Assembly (NCBI GenBank): GCA_947475715.1
Contig: CANJNY010000042.1
Location: 1 to 34,252, forward strand
DNA from: Prolixibacteraceae bacterium
GTDB taxonomy: Bacteria; Bacteroidota; Bacteroidia; Bacteroidales; Prolixibacteraceae
Length of the DNA: 34,252 nt
Reading direction: 5' to 3'
The notes under the pieces were generated by a model. The model searched no databases. It was given only the letters and a program-made list of their open reading frames with translations, and was not told the DNA's origin. Of the stretch, positions 24,671-32,600 are shown piece after piece. The translations under genes and the position numbers were made by a program. How positions within the stretch are numbered: the first letter of the stretch is position 1; the number at the start of each line of letters is the position of its first letter.

Positions 24671-26854
24671 ATGAAAAAAATCGGACTTACCCTATTTCTT
24701 CTCGTTGTTTGGATTGGCTTGCATGCCCAGGCCAAATCAGGCAAATCTGTCACTTCTGTTCCATTCAAAAATTACTGGACTAAGGCTCCTGAGCGGACAC
24801 CAAGCGATTTTTCTGTTGATGCACCATTGATGGGAAACGGCGATCTTACAATGAGCGTCGGTTTTCAGGATAATCGTCTTCGGTTTTATCTCTCCAAGAA
24901 TGATTTCTGGCGGCTTAGATCTCAGGCCGATGGGTTGTCAGGTCCGCGGGTGGTCGGATTTGTTGACCTGGAAATTGACGGGTTTACGAATGCCGGTTTT
25001 ACTGCCGTACAACTTATTAAAAATGGGATAACTACCTGTCAACTTAAGAAAGGGGAACAAAGTATCGAATCAAGATCTTGGGTTTCGGCTACCGGAAACC
25101 TGATTTTTATTGAAGTAAATTCACCTGATAAAGACGCAAAGATTACCGTAAGTCTAACAGCCCCGCAAAACAGGCAGGCCATTCTAAAAACAGGAAATAA
25201 AAATGATTTATTCTGGCTCACGAGAGCTTTTACCGATAGCGTTGATATTCCGACAGAGGTCGCGGTAGCCTTGAAGATGTTTAATTACAAGGGTGAAACG
25301 ATAACGATTCAACCGGGTAAAAAACTCAGAATGGCCTTAGCAGTCGAAAGCAAATTCAAAAAAACCGATCCGCTGGGATATGTGCAGAAACGGTTAACTG
25401 CTTTTAATTCAAATTCAGAAGCGGAATTACTTAAAGAACACAATCAATGGTGGCAGAATTATTGGAACAGGTCATCTGTTACAATTGAAGATACTGTTTT
25501 GATGAAGTCGTGGTACCAGGGGCTTTATACCATGGCTGCATGCAGTGGTGATCCGAAATTTCCTCCGGGATTATTTGGCTGGACAACCAATGACACCCCT
25601 GCCTGGAATGGGGATTATCACCTGAATTATAATTTTCAGGCCCCATTTTATAGCCTTTGTTCGAGCAACCACCTGGAACAGATTGAACCTCATGATCAAC
25701 CTTTACTTGATTTTATGCCGCGCGGTGAATATTATGGCAAAAATGCAACCAAAACCCGTGGAATTATGTACCCGGTTGGGATTGGCCCATTGGGTATTGA
25801 GGTAACCCGCAACTTTGCCGTCGGTGGTTATCAGACGAATGACGATATCGAATTTGAAGGATTGTTTTATGGTCAACGCTCAAATGCAGCCTATGGATTG
25901 ATCAACATGGCCCAACAATGGCGTTGCACCTACGATATTGAATACGGTAAAAAGATTTATCCCTATGCTTTAGCCGTTGCCAGTTTTTGGGAGGACTACC
26001 TGAAATTTGAAAATGGGCGGTATGTAATTTATGGGGATGCCATTCACGAGGGGTCGGGAAAGGACAAGAATCCCGTTTTGTCACTGGGACTGATCCGCAA
26101 TGCACTTGATCTGATGATTGATCTTAGTTCAGCCTTGAAAAGAGATGAAGAGAGGCAACCAAAATGGAGAGATATTCTGGCTAAACTGAGTGAATTTCCT
26201 ATTCAACAGCGAAACGGTCGGGATGTATTTCGATATAGCGAAGAGGGTGTCGACTGGGTTGACGGGAACGGTCTGGGGATTCAGCAAATATTTCCCTGTA
26301 ATGCCATCACCCCCGACAGCAAACCTGAATTGTTGGCAGTGGCACGTAATACAATCGATGTGATGCAACGGTGGCACGACCAAAACACCAGTAATAGTTT
26401 TTTTGCTGCTGCGATAAGGGTCGGATACGATTCTTCGGTCGTGTTAAAGGAGTTGCATAAATATTCATTACATACTTTCCCGAATGGTTTTCAGCTTGAC
26501 AATCCCCATGGTATCGAAAATAGTTGCACGGTAACCAATGCAATAAACGAGATGTTTTGCATGAGCGTGGCCAATGTAATCCGCATTTTCAGCCATTTCC
26601 CAAATAATCAAAAGGGAAGCTTTAATAATATCCGGACTTGGGGGGGCTTTCTCGTTTCTGCGCGTATTACAAACGGAGTTATTTCGAATGTGCTTCTTTT
26701 AAGCGAAAAGGGAAAACTTTGTACTATGGTAAATCCCTGGCCCGGTAAAAAGATAATTTTAGTGAGAAACAGTAAACCTGGTGAAGTAGTTTATGGCGAC
26801 AGAATAACTTTTAAAACATCAGTCAACGAAAAAATTGAATTGAAATCAGAATAA
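24671..26854 (+). CDS. GH95-like glycoside hydrolase, secreted
   Basis: A 727-residue exported protein (signal peptide 1-20, GLHAQ) with the GH95-type layout: N-terminal beta-sandwich (about 40-250, with MGNGDLTMSVGF in place of the family's GNGxLGAMVfG), an (alpha/alpha)6 barrel, and a C-terminal beta region with ISNVLLLSEKGKLCTMVNPW. GH95 uses two Asn residues, a Glu and an Asp: here NDTPAWNGDYHLNYNFQAPF gives Asn319/Asn321, DAIHEGSG gives Glu460, and FPNGFQLDNPHG gives Asp610 as likely equivalents. Similarity is moderate, so alpha-L-fucosidase or alpha-galactosidase activity (both known in GH95) is uncertain. It lies 27 bp after the Fic gene and 90 bp before the GH29 fucosidase. Confidence 0.65.
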   Translation: MKKIGLTLFLLVVWIGLHAQAKSGKSVTSVPFKNYWTKAPERTPSDFSVDAPLMGNGDLTMSVGFQDNRLRFYLSKNDFWRLRSQADGLSGPRVVGFVDLEIDGFTNAGFTAVQLIKNGITTCQLKKGEQSIESRSWVSATGNLIFIEVNSPDKDAKITVSLTAPQNRQAILKTGNKNDLFWLTRAFTDSVDIPTEVAVALKMFNYKGETITIQPGKKLRMALAVESKFKKTDPLGYVQKRLTAFNSNSEAELLKEHNQWWQNYWNRSSVTIEDTVLMKSWYQGLYTMAACSGDPKFPPGLFGWTTNDTPAWNGDYHLNYNFQAPFYSLCSSNHLEQIEPHDQPLLDFMPRGEYYGKNATKTRGIMYPVGIGPLGIEVTRNFAVGGYQTNDDIEFEGLFYGQRSNAAYGLINMAQQWRCTYDIEYGKKIYPYALAVASFWEDYLKFENGRYVIYGDAIHEGSGKDKNPVLSLGLIRNALDLMIDLSSALKRDEERQPKWRDILAKLSEFPIQQRNGRDVFRYSEEGVDWVDGNGLGIQQIFPCNAITPDSKPELLAVARNTIDVMQRWHDQNTSNSFFAAAIRVGYDSSVVLKELHKYSLHTFPNGFQLDNPHGIENSCTVTNAINEMFCMSVANVIRIFSHFPNNQKGSFNNIRTWGGFLVSARITNGVISNVLLLSEKGKLCTMVNPWPGKKIILVRNSKPGEVVYGDRITFKTSVNEKIELKSE

Positions 26855-26944
26855 TTAGTGTCGTAATTTTAGTGTTTTGGCTAAAAATAAATTTTATTTT
26901 ATTGATAATTAGTTGTACAGGTAAATCCTGAATAAATTATTTCT

Positions 26945-28243
26945 ATGAAGAAACTACTCCTTGCAATTCTTGGTTTGTTATTGATTAACTCTGCTTTCAG
27001 CGCAAATGATGCCGCCAACGCTGAACGGATGAAATGGTGGCGTGATGCCCGATTTGGTATGTTTATCCATTGGGATATGTCAAGTGTTGCAGGTACTGAG
27101 ATCAGCTGGTCGCGACTTGGTCCAAAACCGCTGGATGGTTCATGGGGCGCCCCTGCCGGCACAGGTGGTGATTCAATCTATGACAACCTCTATAAACGAT
27201 TTAATCCAACGAAATACGATGCGAAAAAATGGGTTAAGATTGCCAAAGATGCAGGGATGAAATACCTTGTCTTTACCGCTAAGCATCATGGTGGATTTTG
27301 CATGTGGGATACCCGATATACCGATTATTCCATTATGAATACTCCATATGGTAAAGATGTCATTAAAGAGCTCGCAGCAGAATGTCATAAGGCAGGATTG
27401 CACTTTGGTCTTTATTACTCACCACGTGACTGGCATCATCCGGACTATGGAATGGGTGATAACAGTAAATATGAGACCTATATGACAGGACAGCTTAACG
27501 AATTGCTAACTAATTATGGCCAGGTTGATGTGGTGTGGTTTGATAGTTTTGGCACCGGTGAATCGATCAATTACTGGCATGCCGATAAAGTTCTGGAACT
27601 GGTACGAAAACTTCAACCTCAAACGATCATTAACAACCGGTGCAGCTTTTTTGCAGAGCAGGTTCCATCCCTTCAGGCCGATTTCGATACCCCGGAACAG
27701 ACCATCGGCTCTTATCAGACCAATCGCAACTGGGAATCGTGTATGTGCGTGGTTGAGGCTCCCAATGGTGGGTGGTCATACCGGAAAGACGGTAAAGTCA
27801 AACCTTTTGATGAGTGTATCCAAAATCTTGTAGGTTGTGCAACCGGTGACGGCAATTTGCTGCTCGATGTTGGTCCCGATTCTTTTGGAGAAATACCTGC
27901 CGACCAGTCAAACCGGCTGGCTCAGATAGGCGCCTGGATCCGCAAATATGGTGTTTCAATCTATGGAACGGCTGGCGGGCCTGTCCGCAACGGCAAGTGG
28001 GGTGGAACCACCTTCAAGGGGAACAAGGTATATGTTCACCTCTTTACGTCTGCCCCTGATTCCTTAGAATTACCGGTCCTCAAAGAAAACCTTGTAAAGG
28101 CAAAAAACCTTTCGCACTCAAATATTAAAGTAAAAACTGAAAACGGCAGGATCAAAATAATCAGCACACCGAAAGATCGTAATGCACCCGATACAATCGT
28201 TGAACTGTCATTTGATAAGGCTGTAACCAGAGTAGACAACTAA
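26945..28243 (+). CDS. GH29 alpha-L-fucosidase, secreted
   Basis: GH29 enzymes are retaining exo-alpha-L-fucosidases. The 432-residue protein has a signal peptide (1-20, AFSA), a TIM-barrel catalytic domain (about 28-340: RDARFGMFIHWD, FTAKHHGGFCMWDT, FGLYYSPRDWHHPDY) and a short C-terminal beta-domain (about 350-430). Asp200 in VVWFDSF is the expected nucleophile. GNLLLDVGPDSFGEIP follows near the barrel end, a strong family landmark. The protein is at the shorter end of the family, without extra carbohydrate-binding modules. Adjacent to the GH95-like gene, it suggests the target glycan carries fucose. Confidence 0.93.
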   Translation: MKKLLLAILGLLLINSAFSANDAANAERMKWWRDARFGMFIHWDMSSVAGTEISWSRLGPKPLDGSWGAPAGTGGDSIYDNLYKRFNPTKYDAKKWVKIAKDAGMKYLVFTAKHHGGFCMWDTRYTDYSIMNTPYGKDVIKELAAECHKAGLHFGLYYSPRDWHHPDYGMGDNSKYETYMTGQLNELLTNYGQVDVVWFDSFGTGESINYWHADKVLELVRKLQPQTIINNRCSFFAEQVPSLQADFDTPEQTIGSYQTNRNWESCMCVVEAPNGGWSYRKDGKVKPFDECIQNLVGCATGDGNLLLDVGPDSFGEIPADQSNRLAQIGAWIRKYGVSIYGTAGGPVRNGKWGGTTFKGNKVYVHLFTSAPDSLELPVLKENLVKAKNLSHSNIKVKTENGRIKIISTPKDRNAPDTIVELSFDKAVTRVDN

Positions 28244-28321
28244 GCCTGAGAATTATATCCTAATCTTTTTATTTTCACTAATTAAAACTTCGAACCAATC
28301 ATAATTAATTTGATATTTCCA

Positions 28322-31255
28322 ATGAAAAAATTAAACCTCCTTTTTTTAATGCTTCTCAGCCTGGCAACATTTGGTCAAAATAGTCCGGCGGCAGAAACCG
28401 GTTTATTGTTTCCCTCAGAGGTGATTTGCAAACCACAACCCTATTATCGCTACCGAGATGATGGAAAGCCCGGCAGGGAGATCACCCTTGATTTTAAAGG
28501 GGTAAAACTTTCTGGGAAGGTCAGGTTTGAAGTGACTGCCGATAAAGTGTCAGAATCGACTGAGTTGACATTGCCATCATCCGGGCAATCGTCAAGTAAG
28601 ATTCTTTTGCCCGCTAATGTTGGTCTGAAAAAAGAATCCCGGGTTTCGGTTATTATTCGTCAGGGAAAAAATTCATTAAAGAAAAGCTTTATCGTTCCGG
28701 CAATGCGCGATTGGACAGTTTACATATATCCCCATTCTCATGTCGACATCGGTTATACGAACACTCAGGCTAATGTTGAGATTATTCATAAACGGAATAT
28801 TGACGAGGGGATCAAGCTCGCCCAGGCAACGAAGAGTAATCCGGAAGGGTCTCGCTACCGCTGGAATCCCGAAATCACGTGGCCACTTGAACGGTACTGG
28901 CAGGGCGCCTCAACGGAACAAAAAGATAAGGTTGTAAATGCAATAAAGGATGGTTCATTGTGTATTGATGCAAGTTATTTAAACTTAAATACAAGCAGCT
29001 GTTCGGGGGAAGAGTTGTTCCAGGTATTGCGGTTCAGCCGCGAAATGCAAAATCTTACAGGTACTCCGATGAAAACCTACCAACAAATGGATATTCCCGG
29101 TATATCGTGGGGATTGGTCCCGGTGATGGCGCAACAGGGTGTTCATTACATCATGATGTGGCCAAATGGCTGCCGTGCCGGCAATGGTCATGGTGTGGAT
29201 GAAAAACCTTTCTGGTGGGTTGGGCCTGACGGGAAATCAAAGATCCTCTATTTCCAGCCAGGAAGCTACAGCAACAGCGGAAGCATGTCAAAAGGCGGTA
29301 CAACCGGACGCCCATGGTTCGGTCAGCGTGACCTGGATAAGGTTCCAGCGGTTATTAAAACCGATAGTGCGAATGTGAATTTTACCGCGGCATTGGAAAA
29401 ACGTGAACGCCCGGATAATATGTTTAATTTTTATGTCGTTTCCTGGTGCCTCTGGGATAATTGTCCACTTGATGCTGACGTTCCGGAGGCTGTGAAAAAA
29501 TGGAATGAGCAATATGCCTTTCCTCACCTTGTGATCGCAGGGGGGACCGAGATCATGGAGATGATTGAGAAAAATTACGGGGATAAGCTTCCTGTTGTGA
29601 AAGGTGATTTTACCGAATACTGGACCGATGGTTTAGGAACTGCTGCCGGTCTTACCGCGATCAACCGTAATGCTAAGGAACGTCTTGTTCAGGCCGAAAC
29701 ACTCTGGACTATGCTTCGTCCGGGCAAAGGAGCCCCTCGTGCCGAATTTGATGATGCCTGGCGATTTATCGCTCTGGGATCTGAACATACCTGGTGTGCT
29801 GAAAATCCAACCGAACCATTTTTCCAGGACGCCATCTGGAAGGTTAAACAAAGCTACTTTCATACGGCAGACGAGCGGACTCAAACCCTTTTAGAAGAGG
29901 CTATTGCTCCTGCCACCGACCGGTCAGCCGGTGCACTTGGACCTGCTGAAGGCCCTTCCGAAGGTGGAATTGCTGTAATCAATACCCAGTCGTGGCCGCA
30001 TGGTGGTTTGGTTACCCTTTCAAAATCAGAAAGCTCACGTGGCGACAGGGTAACCGACAGTCAGGGGAAGGATGTCATGTCACAAAGACTCTCAACCGGT
30101 GAACTGGTCTTCCTGGCGAAGGATGTGCCTGCGCTGGGCTCTGATCATTACCAGGTAATGGCCGGAAAATCGCCCCTTAATGATGGTTGTAAATTAGACG
30201 GAAACACATTAATGAATAAAGATCTTCAGGTGAAAGTTGATCCTTTGTCAGGAAACATAACACAACTTCAGAACAGATCAACCGGACGCAATTTTGCAGA
30301 TGCTAAAATAAACGGAGGACTAAATGCCTTTCGGTGGATGTCGGGCGATAATGATAATGCCATTGCAGATTCAGCAATCTCAATTTCAACTGTTGAATCA
30401 GGTCCGTTGGTTGTTGAATTGCGTGTAACCTCGAAAGCTACCGGATGCCGTTCCGTTTCCCGTTCGGTTCGTCTTGTTCAGGGAGAGCCGTGGGTTGAGA
30501 TTTCAAATGTTGTGGATAAACTTCCTCTGCCCGCCAAGGACGGAATCCATTTTGGTTTTGGATTTGATATTCCCAAAGGAATAACCCATGTGGATATTCC
30601 ATGGGGGGTGATGGAGGTTGAAAAAGATCAGTTGCCCGGAGCTAACCGGAACTGGCTTACGATGCAACGGTGGTCCGACATCTCAAACGATAAAGATGGC
30701 ATAACCTGGTGCTCCCTTGATGCCCCATTAATTGAAAGTGGTTCAATGACTGCCAATCAGTCGGGTACCTGGAGCGGCGAGCGCAAACCCTGGCTTAAAA
30801 AGCTGGAACCGGCCCCTGCAATCTACTCCTGGGTGATGAATAATCATTGGTTTACTAATTTCCCTCTGACACAGGATGGTCCGGTCACATTCCGTTACCG
30901 GATCCTTCCTCATGGGGCTTATGATGTGGCGGCGGCTAACCGTTTTGGATTGGAACAGGCCCAGCCTTTGATCACTTTTGCAGCGAAGAATAATGCGGTT
31001 TCAAAACCGTTGTTTGCACTGGATGGATCACCGGCTGTAACGGTTTCAATTCTTAAATCGCCTTCCTCGAAAAATTCGGTGATTATTCGTCTGCGCTCGG
31101 TTTCGGATAAGGATGAAGCAGTCAGATTATCGTGGCCTGCCGGAAATCCTGCTTCAGTAAATCTCTGCGAAACGGAAGAGGTACCAGGTCTTAAAATCAA
31201 TAATGAATTATCGGTCCCTGCAAACGGAATGGCTACGTTAAAGGTTGTTTGGTAA
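28322..31255 (+). CDS. Second atypical GH38-like enzyme, secreted
   Basis: A 977-residue protein from the ATG at 28322, which directly precedes the signal peptide (MKKLNLLFLMLLSLATFGQ); an upstream TTG in frame at 28310 is less likely. It repeats the architecture of the protein at 10212: N-terminal beta-sandwich (about 30-130), GH38 catalytic domain, C-terminal beta-domains. Zinc and catalytic positions are PHSHVDIGYT (137-146; His140, Asp142), QQMDIPGISWG (Asp257) and SEHTWCAENP (His489). The nucleophile block is MDIPG, different again from NDVNG in the other one. The long shared design but divergent loops suggest two paralogues with different linkages or sugars. Alpha-mannosidase activity is probable but untested. 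Confidence 0.77.
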   Translation: MKKLNLLFLMLLSLATFGQNSPAAETGLLFPSEVICKPQPYYRYRDDGKPGREITLDFKGVKLSGKVRFEVTADKVSESTELTLPSSGQSSSKILLPANVGLKKESRVSVIIRQGKNSLKKSFIVPAMRDWTVYIYPHSHVDIGYTNTQANVEIIHKRNIDEGIKLAQATKSNPEGSRYRWNPEITWPLERYWQGASTEQKDKVVNAIKDGSLCIDASYLNLNTSSCSGEELFQVLRFSREMQNLTGTPMKTYQQMDIPGISWGLVPVMAQQGVHYIMMWPNGCRAGNGHGVDEKPFWWVGPDGKSKILYFQPGSYSNSGSMSKGGTTGRPWFGQRDLDKVPAVIKTDSANVNFTAALEKRERPDNMFNFYVVSWCLWDNCPLDADVPEAVKKWNEQYAFPHLVIAGGTEIMEMIEKNYGDKLPVVKGDFTEYWTDGLGTAAGLTAINRNAKERLVQAETLWTMLRPGKGAPRAEFDDAWRFIALGSEHTWCAENPTEPFFQDAIWKVKQSYFHTADERTQTLLEEAIAPATDRSAGALGPAEGPSEGGIAVINTQSWPHGGLVTLSKSESSRGDRVTDSQGKDVMSQRLSTGELVFLAKDVPALGSDHYQVMAGKSPLNDGCKLDGNTLMNKDLQVKVDPLSGNITQLQNRSTGRNFADAKINGGLNAFRWMSGDNDNAIADSAISISTVESGPLVVELRVTSKATGCRSVSRSVRLVQGEPWVEISNVVDKLPLPAKDGIHFGFGFDIPKGITHVDIPWGVMEVEKDQLPGANRNWLTMQRWSDISNDKDGITWCSLDAPLIESGSMTANQSGTWSGERKPWLKKLEPAPAIYSWVMNNHWFTNFPLTQDGPVTFRYRILPHGAYDVAAANRFGLEQAQPLITFAAKNNAVSKPLFALDGSPAVTVSILKSPSSKNSVIIRLRSVSDKDEAVRLSWPAGNPASVNLCETEEVPGLKINNELSVPANGMATLKVVW

Positions 31256-31337
31256 TGCATTAATAGATTTGCCTTTACCTTAATTACAATATCTCAAAAC
31301 AATAAAAAATTGATTAAATTTGAAAATGTAATTTTTT

Positions 31338-31430
31338 TGCCACCAAAACACTAATACACCAAATTTCACTAATAAAGATTTGGTAAAGACGGCTTTGGTG
31401 CCTTTTTGGTGACTTGGTGATTTGGTGGCA
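31338..31430. repeat. Imperfect palindromic element, copy 2
   Basis: Arms of 25 bp (31338-31362 and 31406-31430) pair at 21 of 25 positions. The layout, the CACCAAA/TTTGGTG words and the right flank CATATTTTT match copy 1 at 3425-3513, in the same orientation, while the loop sequence differs. It lies in the 253-bp spacer between the GH38-like gene and the URO-D gene. The identical arm design with a free loop is what a conserved fold or a MITE-like element would leave. Confidence 0.7.
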
Positions 31431-31508
31431 TATTTTTCATTTAGGTCTTAAGGGAAGCAATAAATTATAAAAATACGAGATTATTTAATTCTTAAAACTA
31501 GTTAATTG

Positions 31509-32564
31509 ATGAGTTTCGAACCAAATTATCTCAACCTTCTTCAGGTCCTGAATAATCAGCGACCGGACCGTCTGCCCTTGTACGAACACCATATCGATGC
31601 CCCGTTTATCTCAAAAGTATTGGGTGAGACAATCTCTTCTCAGGGTTTAAAAAATCATGAACTTGAAGATTATTACCGCAAAGTGATCGGCTTCTGGAAA
31701 GAGATGACCTATGACAGCTTCGATTTTGAAGCGGCAATCTGTGATATATTACCCGGGCACGGGGCAATAGTGGGTGGAATGGCTGGACCGATTCAAACCC
31801 GCGAAGATTTTGATAACTACCCTTGGAATGAGATTCCAAAGATATTCTGGGAAACCTATACCCCCCATTTTGAAGCAATACGTAAAACATTGCCTGTCGG
31901 AATGAAAGCCTATGGCGGTTGCGGATACGGCATCTTTGAAGCTAGTCAGGATTTGGTGGGATATGAATATTTATGCGTAATGCAATGCCTCGATCCTGAA
32001 CTTTTCGGCGATATTTTTAAGAAGATCGGAGACCTTTGGGAGTTACTCTGGACCGGGGTGATCGAAAAATATTCGGATATCTTCGTTTTTTTCAGAATGG
32101 GTGACGACCTTGGTCATAAGACTTCTACCTTGCTCGAACCCGATATTATCCGTGAACATATTTTCCCGCAATATAAAAAGGTGATCAACCTGATTCATCG
32201 CTCCAATCATAAATTTTTGCTTCATTCATGCGGAAATATCTTTCCATTGATGGAGGACATCATTAACCTTGGAATAGATGCCAAACACTCCAACGAGGAT
32301 CAGATCGCTGCTTTCCCGGTATGGATTGAAAAATACAGCGACCGGATAGGTCTCTTTGGCGGCTTTGACCTGAACCTGCTCGTTTTGGAAAAGCCGGAAG
32401 TCGTTCGTCAGTCCGTTTTGACACGGGGAGCTCAGTATCGTAATTCAGCCAAAGGATATGGGCTCGGATCGGGGAATTCAATTCCGGGATATATCCCTGT
32501 CGATGGTTTTATGGCGATGGTTGAGGCGGTAAAGGAGATAAGATTTAATGAAAAGGGTAGTTAA
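31509..32564 (+). CDS. Second URO-D/MtaA-superfamily protein, divergent
   Basis: A 351-residue protein from the ATG at 31509 (a TTG directly before it is also in frame). It has the URO-D fold landmarks: LQVLNNQRPDRLPLYEHH at the start, FFRMGDDLGHKTS in the middle, FLLHSCGNIFPLMEDII (from about residue 236) and LFGGFDLNLL. The HxC pair of the putative zinc site is present in HSCG, but the third ligand found as Cys in the 15511 protein is absent: the block is GGFD instead of GGCD. The C-terminal GYGLGSGNSIPGYIPVDGFM replaces the VHNIMPDVPP end. It is shorter and lacks a signal peptide. Located 36 bp before the GH36-like gene, probably in one transcript with it. Function unknown; not a convincing haem-synthesis enzyme. 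Confidence 0.75.
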   Translation: MSFEPNYLNLLQVLNNQRPDRLPLYEHHIDAPFISKVLGETISSQGLKNHELEDYYRKVIGFWKEMTYDSFDFEAAICDILPGHGAIVGGMAGPIQTREDFDNYPWNEIPKIFWETYTPHFEAIRKTLPVGMKAYGGCGYGIFEASQDLVGYEYLCVMQCLDPELFGDIFKKIGDLWELLWTGVIEKYSDIFVFFRMGDDLGHKTSTLLEPDIIREHIFPQYKKVINLIHRSNHKFLLHSCGNIFPLMEDIINLGIDAKHSNEDQIAAFPVWIEKYSDRIGLFGGFDLNLLVLEKPEVVRQSVLTRGAQYRNSAKGYGLGSGNSIPGYIPVDGFMAMVEAVKEIRFNEKGS

Positions 32565-32600
32565 ATTAATGGTTAACTGTTAATGCTTAATTTTTTTAGG

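Noticed and set aside
28310-28321. TTG start extending the second atypical GH38 by four residues
   Set aside because: The ATG at 28322 directly begins a standard signal peptide, so the upstream TTG is unlikely.
31338-31430. CRISPR-like reading of the CACCAAA/TTTGGTG words
   Set aside because: The words form one palindrome, are not evenly spaced with unique spacers, and no cas gene is present.
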